This document shows positions 58,617-64,000 of a stretch of 64,000 nt of DNA, piece by piece. Every line of letters starts with the position of its first letter. The first letter of the stretch is position 1. The DNA lies in assembly GCF_016107305.1 (NCBI RefSeq), contig NZ_RCVR01000026.1:1-64000 (forward strand). The letters are read 5' to 3'. A model generated the notes under the pieces. The model did not search any database and was not told the DNA's origin. It saw nothing but the letters and a program-made list of their open reading frames with translations. Made by a program: the position numbers and the translations under genes. Source of the DNA: Roseomonas sp. KE2513. Lineage in GTDB: Bacteria > Pseudomonadota > Alphaproteobacteria > Acetobacterales > Acetobacteraceae.

Positions 58617-60200
58617 TCAGCCTCTTCGGATATTGTGGAACAGCGGGAAGCCGTTGAGCATGCCCGTGATGTCGGCGCGGAATGCGGTCGGCTGGGTGAA
58701 GCCGCCGGTCGGCAGGTAAGGAATGTCCTCGAAGGCTTGGCGCTGCATGGCCTCGGCAAGCCGCTTCTGCTCCGCGGGGTCCTGCGCCTTCATGAACCTG
58801 TCGCGCAGGGCCTCGATTTGCGGCAGGTCCGGCCAGCCATAGGTGCCCGCGCGCCCCGGCCCGCGAAGATAGGATTGGGTGGCAGGACTGGTCGCAATGA
58901 TGCCGGGAATGGTGTTGCACCAGACACTCCAGCCGCCCTGGTCCAGGGGCCCGCGGTTGTTCACCCGCGCGGCGATCGTGCCCCAGTCGCCGGGCTGGTA
59001 GTCGAGGTTCACGCCGCTCCGGCGGAACATGTCCGCCGCGATCTCGCTCATCGTGTTCAGCCGCGCGTTGTCGGTGGGCACGACGAAGACGACGCGCTCC
59101 CCGCGATAGCCCGCCGCCTCCAGGTTGCGCTTCACGCGGGCATGGTCCGGTGCGCCGTCCATCGTCTCAAGCCCCACCTCCGTCGCCAAGGGGCAGCCCG
59201 GAAGGAAGAAGCCGCAGCGGTCCGTCCAGAGGGAACGATCCTCACCGAGGATGGCCGTCATATAGTCCGCCTGCCGGATGCCTGGGAGGAAGGCGCGGCG
59301 GATCGCCGGGTTGTCAAAGGGCGGCTGGAGGTGGTTGAGGCGGATCATGGACATCGATCCGCTCCGATCTTTCACCTCCACCCGCAGGTTGCGGTTCCGG
59401 CGGAGCAACGGCAGCAGGTCGGGCGTCGGCTGCTCCCACCAGTCCACCTCGCCCTGCTGCATGGCCGAGGCGGCCGTGGAGGCATCGGGCAGCGTATGCC
59501 ATTCCACACGGTCGAGCATCGCGCGCTTGCCGCCGGCGAGGAAGCTGGCGGGCTCGTCGCGCGGCACATAGCCTGCGAAGCGCTCGTAGACCGCCCGCAC
59601 GCCAGCCAGCCGCTCATTCGCCACCCAGCGGAAGGGACCGCTGCCGACGATCTCCGTCACCTGGGTCGAGGTAGGGCTGCGGGCAAAGCGCTCCTGCATT
59701 ACCGGGCAGAAGGAGGAGGGCTTGGCCAGTGCCGCGGCAAGCAGGGGGAATGGCTTGCGCAGCCGGATGTCGAATACCCGGTCGGAGACCACCGTCATCT
59801 CGTCCGTGATCGCACGGATGTTCTGCCCCAGCACGTCCGCCTGCGACCAGCGGGCGATGCTGGCGATCGCGTCGGCGGCGCGGATGGGCGTGCCGTCATG
59901 GAAGGTAATCCCCTCGCGCAGCGAGATGCGCCAGCGCCGGCCGTCATCCTCGATGACATGGCCCGCCACCAACTGCGGGCGCGGCTCGTAGGACTCGTCC
60001 AGTCCGTAGAGCTGGTCATAGACCATCATCGCGTGGTTGCGCGTGACGAGCGCGGTGTTGAACACCGGGTCCAGCAGGGCGAGGTCCGTCTGGGGCACGA
60101 ACCGCAGGACGCTCCGTGCGCCGGGCGTTCCCTGCGCCCTGACGACGGAGGGTGCCGCCAGCGCGGCGGCGGAGAAGGCCAGCACATCACGACGCTTCAT
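58617..60200 (-). CDS. ABC transporter substrate-binding protein, family 5 (oligopeptide/dipeptide type)
   Basis: A 527-residue binding protein with a Tat-like signal (MKRRDVLAFSAAALAAPSVV, with the RR pair). Family 5 markers are LRFVPQTDLALLDPVFNTAL, WRISLREGITFHDGTPIRAA, VGSGPFRW and SMIRLNHLQPPFDNPAIRRA. Such proteins bind peptides or similar bulky ligands. It lies 101 bp after a penicillin-acylase-family gene on the same strand. No family 5 permeases are in the window; the ABC genes opposite are of the PotA/PotB type. Confidence 0.92.
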   Translation of the reverse strand: MKRRDVLAFSAAALAAPSVVRAQGTPGARSVLRFVPQTDLALLDPVFNTALVTRNHAMMVYDQLYGLDESYEPRPQLVAGHVIEDDGRRWRISLREGITFHDGTPIRAADAIASIARWSQADVLGQNIRAITDEMTVVSDRVFDIRLRKPFPLLAAALAKPSSFCPVMQERFARSPTSTQVTEIVGSGPFRWVANERLAGVRAVYERFAGYVPRDEPASFLAGGKRAMLDRVEWHTLPDASTAASAMQQGEVDWWEQPTPDLLPLLRRNRNLRVEVKDRSGSMSMIRLNHLQPPFDNPAIRRAFLPGIRQADYMTAILGEDRSLWTDRCGFFLPGCPLATEVGLETMDGAPDHARVKRNLEAAGYRGERVVFVVPTDNARLNTMSEIAADMFRRSGVNLDYQPGDWGTIAARVNNRGPLDQGGWSVWCNTIPGIIATSPATQSYLRGPGRAGTYGWPDLPQIEALRDRFMKAQDPAEQKRLAEAMQRQAFEDIPYLPTGGFTQPTAFRADITGMLNGFPLFHNIRRG

Positions 60201-60301
60201 CGTTCTTCCCTCTGATCGGCCCGGGGTGGGTCGGCGAGCCTTACCGGCTCATGGCGAGATTCCTGGTCGTGTGCAGAGCGGCGTGGCACCGCCGTTCCCG
60301 C

Positions 60302-62605
60302 TCAGGGCCGCAGCACCTGGACAGAGCGTGCGTCGCTGCGCACGGCATCCCAAGTGTAAAGCATTGGCACCATGCGGGTCGCGGCCCAATCAGTGTGCTG
60401 GTCGGCATAATGCGGGCTGCCGGGCTGCCCCGAAACGCCGTGGAAGACGGCCCAGCGGCTCTTGTCCCAGTCGCCGACATCGAAGACGTAGCGGGCCAAC
60501 GCCCCGTATCCAGCAGCGGGCCCGGCCGCGGCGAGCAGGCCATTCGCCAGCACTGTGTCGTTGTCACCGCCGATCGGCAGGGCGCGTGGCTCCAGTAGCG
60601 GCGCCGCCTCAGGGAAGAGCGCGGAGAGGGGATGGGCGAAGCGCGGCCGGTGCGCTTCGCCCCAGGCCTGCGCCGGCGTGGCCGCCGCCTCGTGCAGGGC
60701 CGCGCCAATGGCGTCCTCCCAGCTCCAGCCGCCGAGCAGCGAGGCGTCATCCCGCCGCAGCAGATTCGGCAGCGCCCACCAGAGCTGGTTCATCGGCGCG
60801 ACGCCCGGCGCCACCGCCAGCCAGGGATGGGCGCCGGTTTCGGCGAGGCCGCTGCGCTCGGCGAGGATGCGCGTCAGCGCGCGGCGAAGGGCGACATAGC
60901 CGGTCGGTTCCATTGCGCCCGCCTCCATGTGCCCGTCCCAGGCTAGCAGCCGCGCCCGCAGCGCCTCCGCCTCGCCCTTCAAGGGTGTCATGGCCGTCAT
61001 CCGGTCACGCAGCAGCAGCGCATTGGGGGAAAGTGTATCGCCATGGATCGCGCCCGCATCCTCCGCGCCGAAATCCGGCTTTGCTCGCAGCCGCTCCAAG
61101 ATGCGCACAGCGCGGTAGGGCGGATGGCAGTCGGTGCAGAGATAGTCGGGGTGGTCATCCGCCACCACGCGGTTATTGGCGGTGACGATCAGTCCCTCCG
61201 CGGGGTCAATGACCCGCGGCATGTCGTCATGTGAAATCCAGCCGCGCCAGTTGTGCTCACCCGTCCAGCCGGGCATGGGCAGCCACCCGCTCTCCCGCGT
61301 GCGGCGTGGCACGCGCGCACGGACAAGGTGGCCAATGCTGCCGGCCGTGTCCGCGGCAACCAGGTTGTGGTCGATCAGGCCCCAACCACGCGTTGCCTCG
61401 AACAGGCCCTCGACGCTGCCAGCCCCCGTCATCCGAGGCAGGCAATCGAAGGAGAGGTCCGTCTCGGCGAACTGAACGGAGCGCAGCGAGAGGGCGGTGC
61501 CGCGGCCTGCGTCGCCCGCGATCACCGGCCCGTTGGGCGTCTCCACCACCTCGAAGCGGCGCGTCCCCTCCCCTCGCACCGCGATTGTTTCCTCACGGCG
61601 GCGGGCGGGTGTCCATTCGCCCGCGTGCATCACGCGCGCGCCGCCTTCTTCGAAGCGCTCGAGGAAGACGTCGTGGATGTCCATGAAAGCGTGCGTCACG
61701 CAATAGGCCACGCGGCCATTCTGCGCGAAATGCGGGAAGCCCGGCACGCCCGGCACGGTCAGCCCGATCATGTCGAAGCTGTCGCAGGCCACGTGGTGCT
61801 GCGCGTACATGTTCGGCATCTCGAACATGCGGTGCGGATCGCCGGCCAATACCGGCCGCCCGGTGCGGCTGCGCGCCGGGCCGACGGCCCAGTTGTTGCT
61901 GCCGCCACCCGTCTCGTCGCCGGGCAGGCCGAGCGATTCGAGCAGGGCGCGGATGGCAGGTGCGAGCGCCGAGAGGTCGGCCTTGTGGCGGCTCGCCTCC
62001 TGCCCCGGCGGGATGCAGAGAAAGTCGGCCCCGCCATCATCGTAGCGTAGCCGCGCGATGCCTTCCGCCCCCACCACCGGCAAGGCCGCCGCGCGCCAGA
62101 GCTTGAACCAGACCGATCCCATCAGCAGCCCAAGCCGCCGCATCACGGCGATACTGTGCCATCCTTCCCAGGGCTCAGGCCGCGCTTCCAGCAGCGCGTA
62201 CTCGACCGGCAAAGGTGCACCGGAGGCGAGGAAGGCATTCACCCCGGCCGCGTAGGACTCCAGCATCGTGCGCGCTGCCTCACCCAGCGCGGCGTAGTCC
62301 CGCCGGCAAGCGACCTCCATCCCAAGCCGCCGAACAAGGATATCAGCCTCGGCTGCCGCGGGGCCAAGCCACTCCGCCGCGCGGCCCAGCGCCCGCCGGC
62401 GCGTGAGCTCCATCTGGAACAGGCGATCCTGCGCGTGCACCACGCCCAGCGCGAACCAGGCATCGCCGCTGCCGGCGGCGCGGAGGTGCGGGATCCCATA
62501 GGTGTCGCGAAGCACCTCCACCGGCGCTGAGAGCCCAGGCAGCCGCAGCTCCCCCTCGAGTGGCGGCAGCGCACCCCGGAGCATTGCTTCGTCCAATGCT
62601 GGCAT
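60302..62605 (-). CDS. Penicillin-acylase-family N-terminal nucleophile hydrolase
   Basis: A 767-residue amidase precursor. The alpha-chain region begins VEVLRDTYGIPHLRAAGSGD, then WFALGVVHAQDRLFQMELTR. The self-cleavage site is GGGSNNWAVGPARSRTGRPV, giving a beta chain that starts at the catalytic Ser of SNNWAV. Others are LAGDPHRMFEMPN and GLIVTANNRVVADDHPDY with the oxyanion-hole Asn. No signal peptide is seen at the chosen start (62605, with GGGGAGGGACGGG ahead), so it may be cytoplasmic. Family members hydrolyse penicillins, acyl-homoserine lactones or other amides. The neighbouring binding protein suggests an imported amide substrate. Confidence 0.92.
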   Translation of the reverse strand: MPALDEAMLRGALPPLEGELRLPGLSAPVEVLRDTYGIPHLRAAGSGDAWFALGVVHAQDRLFQMELTRRRALGRAAEWLGPAAAEADILVRRLGMEVACRRDYAALGEAARTMLESYAAGVNAFLASGAPLPVEYALLEARPEPWEGWHSIAVMRRLGLLMGSVWFKLWRAAALPVVGAEGIARLRYDDGGADFLCIPPGQEASRHKADLSALAPAIRALLESLGLPGDETGGGSNNWAVGPARSRTGRPVLAGDPHRMFEMPNMYAQHHVACDSFDMIGLTVPGVPGFPHFAQNGRVAYCVTHAFMDIHDVFLERFEEGGARVMHAGEWTPARRREETIAVRGEGTRRFEVVETPNGPVIAGDAGRGTALSLRSVQFAETDLSFDCLPRMTGAGSVEGLFEATRGWGLIDHNLVAADTAGSIGHLVRARVPRRTRESGWLPMPGWTGEHNWRGWISHDDMPRVIDPAEGLIVTANNRVVADDHPDYLCTDCHPPYRAVRILERLRAKPDFGAEDAGAIHGDTLSPNALLLRDRMTAMTPLKGEAEALRARLLAWDGHMEAGAMEPTGYVALRRALTRILAERSGLAETGAHPWLAVAPGVAPMNQLWWALPNLLRRDDASLLGGWSWEDAIGAALHEAAATPAQAWGEAHRPRFAHPLSALFPEAAPLLEPRALPIGGDNDTVLANGLLAAAGPAAGYGALARYVFDVGDWDKSRWAVFHGVSGQPGSPHYADQHTDWAATRMVPMLYTWDAVRSDARSVQVLRP

Positions 62606-62705
62606 CCCGTCCCTCCCCAGGTTCGGGAGGAGTGTGAAACGGGCTTGCGGCGCTGTCGATATATCAAATAGCCTGTCCCGTGAGGCGATTGTCCGAGGAG
62701 CCGGG

Positions 62706-63794
62706 ATGGGAGTGCGGGACACGTCACAGGGGCAGGTGGCTTTAGAGGCGCTAGCGAAGCGCTTCGGGCCCGTAAAGGCGATCGACGACGTCTCGCTGCG
62801 GGTCGGCGCAGGGGAGTTCCTCGCCCTGCTCGGCCCTTCCGGCTCTGGCAAGACAACTATCCTCATGGCCATCGCGGGCTTCGAGTACCCGGATGAGGGC
62901 CGCATCCTGATCGGGGGAGAGGACGTAACCTGGGCGCCGCCAAACCGGCGGAACCTCGGCATGGTGTTTCAGCGCTACACGCTCTTCCCCCACATGTCGG
63001 TGCTGGAGAACATCGCCTTCCCACTCAAGATGCGCCGCATCGGCCGCGCGGAGCGCGAGGAGCGGGCGCGAGCGGCGCTCGAGACGGTGCGCCTCGGCGG
63101 CATGGGTGACCGCCGCCCCTCGCAGCTCTCCGGTGGGCAGCAGCAGCGCGTCGCCATCGCGCGGGCGATCGTCTATCAGCCCCGCGTGCTGCTGATGGAC
63201 GAGCCGCTCTCCGCCCTCGACAAGAACCTGCGGGAGGAGATGCAACTCGAGATTAAGCATCTCCAGCAGCGGATCGGCATCACCGTCGTCTTCGTCACCC
63301 ACGACCAGACGGAGGCACTGACCATGGCGGACCGCGTGGCGGTGCTCGACCACGGCCGCCTGCAACAGGTCGGGGCGCCGCGCGACCTCTACGAGGCACC
63401 CGAGACGGTCTTCGTCGCAGGCTTCATCGGCGAGACGAATTTCTGTGAAGGCCATCTCGATTATCCAGCGGCGGCGGGCGAGCCGGTCTCCGTCGCCCTG
63501 GACGGTGGCGGCCGGATGAGCGCCACGGCCGCCCAGGCCCTGCCGGCCGGCGGCCGCATCAAGGTGGCGCTGCGCCCAGAGCGCCTTCGCGTGCTGCCCG
63601 CGGGCAACGGCCCGGCGGCGCGGGTGAAGGAGGCGATCTATGCCGGCAACGCCACCACGCTGATGCTGGAGGACGAGGCCGGCCAACGGCTGCGCGCCCG
63701 CATTCCCGCCGGTGGCGGCCTGCACGAGCCCCGACCCGGCGACCATGTGCGCCTCTCCTGGCAGACCGCCGATGCGCGAGCCTTCGCCGCGTGA
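62706..63794 (+). CDS. PotA-like ABC transporter ATP-binding protein
   Basis: A 362-residue importer ATPase. Walker A is LLGPSGSGKTTILMAIAGFE, Q-loop MVFQRYTLFPHMSVLENIAF, signature LSGGQQQRVAIARAI, Walker B VLLMDEPLSALD, H-loop VFVTHDQTEALTMADRVAVL. The C-terminal TOBE domain contains IKVALRPERLRVLP. It resembles PotA of polyamine and related importers. The ATG at 62706 follows GAGGAG. It is divergent from the acylase gene and overlaps the permease gene by four bases. Confidence 0.93.
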   Translation: MGVRDTSQGQVALEALAKRFGPVKAIDDVSLRVGAGEFLALLGPSGSGKTTILMAIAGFEYPDEGRILIGGEDVTWAPPNRRNLGMVFQRYTLFPHMSVLENIAFPLKMRRIGRAEREERARAALETVRLGGMGDRRPSQLSGGQQQRVAIARAIVYQPRVLLMDEPLSALDKNLREEMQLEIKHLQQRIGITVVFVTHDQTEALTMADRVAVLDHGRLQQVGAPRDLYEAPETVFVAGFIGETNFCEGHLDYPAAAGEPVSVALDGGGRMSATAAQALPAGGRIKVALRPERLRVLPAGNGPAARVKEAIYAGNATTLMLEDEAGQRLRARIPAGGGLHEPRPGDHVRLSWQTADARAFAA

Positions 63795-64000
63795 GCCGCC
63801 GCCCCGCCTCCTTCTTCCTAGGTGGGCGGCGCTACAGCCCGGCGGCCAGCCTGCTGCTGACGGCACCCTTCCTGCTGCTCGTCACGTTCGTCTTCATCCT
63901 GCCGCTAGCCGTGCTGCTGCGCGAAAGCCTCTTCGTTCCCGAGCCCACGACAGCGCACTATGCCCGTGCCTTCGCCGAGCCCGTCTATCTCCGCGTCATG
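63791..64000 (+). CDS. PotB-like ABC permease, cut by the window end
   Basis: Seventy residues are present from a GTG that overlaps the stop of the ATPase gene (GTGA). They hold a basic N-terminus (SRRPASFFLGGRRYSPA), one transmembrane helix (LLLTAPFLLLVTFVFILPLA) and the start of the first periplasmic loop with LRESLFVPEPTTAHYARAFA, as in PotB-type spermidine/putrescine permeases. The rest lies beyond 64000. Confidence 0.8.
   Translation, partial: MSRRPASFFLGGRRYSPAASLLLTAPFLLLVTFVFILPLAVLLRESLFVPEPTTAHYARAFAEPVYLRVM

Noticed and set aside
58635-60215. 526-codon plus-strand reading opposite the family 5 binding protein
   Set aside because: Antisense shadow lacking any domain; the binding-protein frame is intact with signal peptide.

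Overview
The window looks like chromosome of a high-GC alphaproteobacterium. Four orphan Bug-type tricarboxylate receptors, many CoA-ester enzymes, three mandelate-racemase-family enzymes and an ATP-cone-less class I NrdA suggest an Acetobacteraceae relative such as Roseomonas. That placement is inferred from gene content only; no search was run.

Layout. (1) 1-12,130 is accessory DNA. A graveyard of broken genes (metal-efflux RND fragment, antitoxin remnants, an orphan VapB) leads into a three-gene coupled cluster of unknown function (2,117-3,191). Then comes a six-gene, tightly coupled minus-strand operon (3,411-11,891): three different tyrosine recombinases, two small coiled-coil proteins and a RecD2-type helicase. 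It abuts the 3' end of nrdA through a block dense in inverted repeats. This operon is the best candidate for a little-described mobile system. (2) 12,137-23,030 is core: nrdA with a candidate NrdR box pair, an AapJ-like receptor, and a minus-strand purine/RNA-modification cluster ppx/gppA - rlmE - guaB - rsmB-like - GNAT - guaA. (3) 23,104-28,505 is an island scar: tRNA-Gln, an integrase stub, a decayed IS5-family element, then a periplasmic module (DUF305 protein, beta-propeller, ECF sigma, anti-sigma, small lipoprotein), closed by a 180-bp internally deleted copy of the same IS in opposite orientation. (4) 28,509-36,577 holds a LysR / Bug receptor / CoA-transferase unit, a YjbQ protein, an IS903-like remnant, glgX and an IS6-family remnant with an expanded hexanucleotide repeat.

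(5) 36,973-64,000 is a catabolic region. One plus-strand operon couples an acyl-CoA dehydrogenase, a class III CoA-transferase, an ADP-forming acyl-CoA synthetase, a Bug receptor and a second acyl-CoA dehydrogenase, followed by an MFS transporter and a metallo-hydrolase. Next is a divergent pair (CoA-transferase / helix-turn-helix-citrate synthase fusion), then a fumarase/PcaB-type lyase with a Bug receptor under a HutC-type GntR regulator. A FadR-type regulator heads an operon of three enolase-superfamily enzymes, a 2-hydroxyacid dehydrogenase and a Bug receptor; a striking tandem operator lies upstream of it. The window ends with a penicillin-acylase-family hydrolase and an oligopeptide-type binding protein divergent from a PotA-like ABC ATPase and a truncated permease gene.

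Together sections 4 and 5 read as uptake of small organic acids, CoA activation or transfer, and oxidation or dehydration, with a local regulator for each module. Substrates cannot be read from sequence alone.
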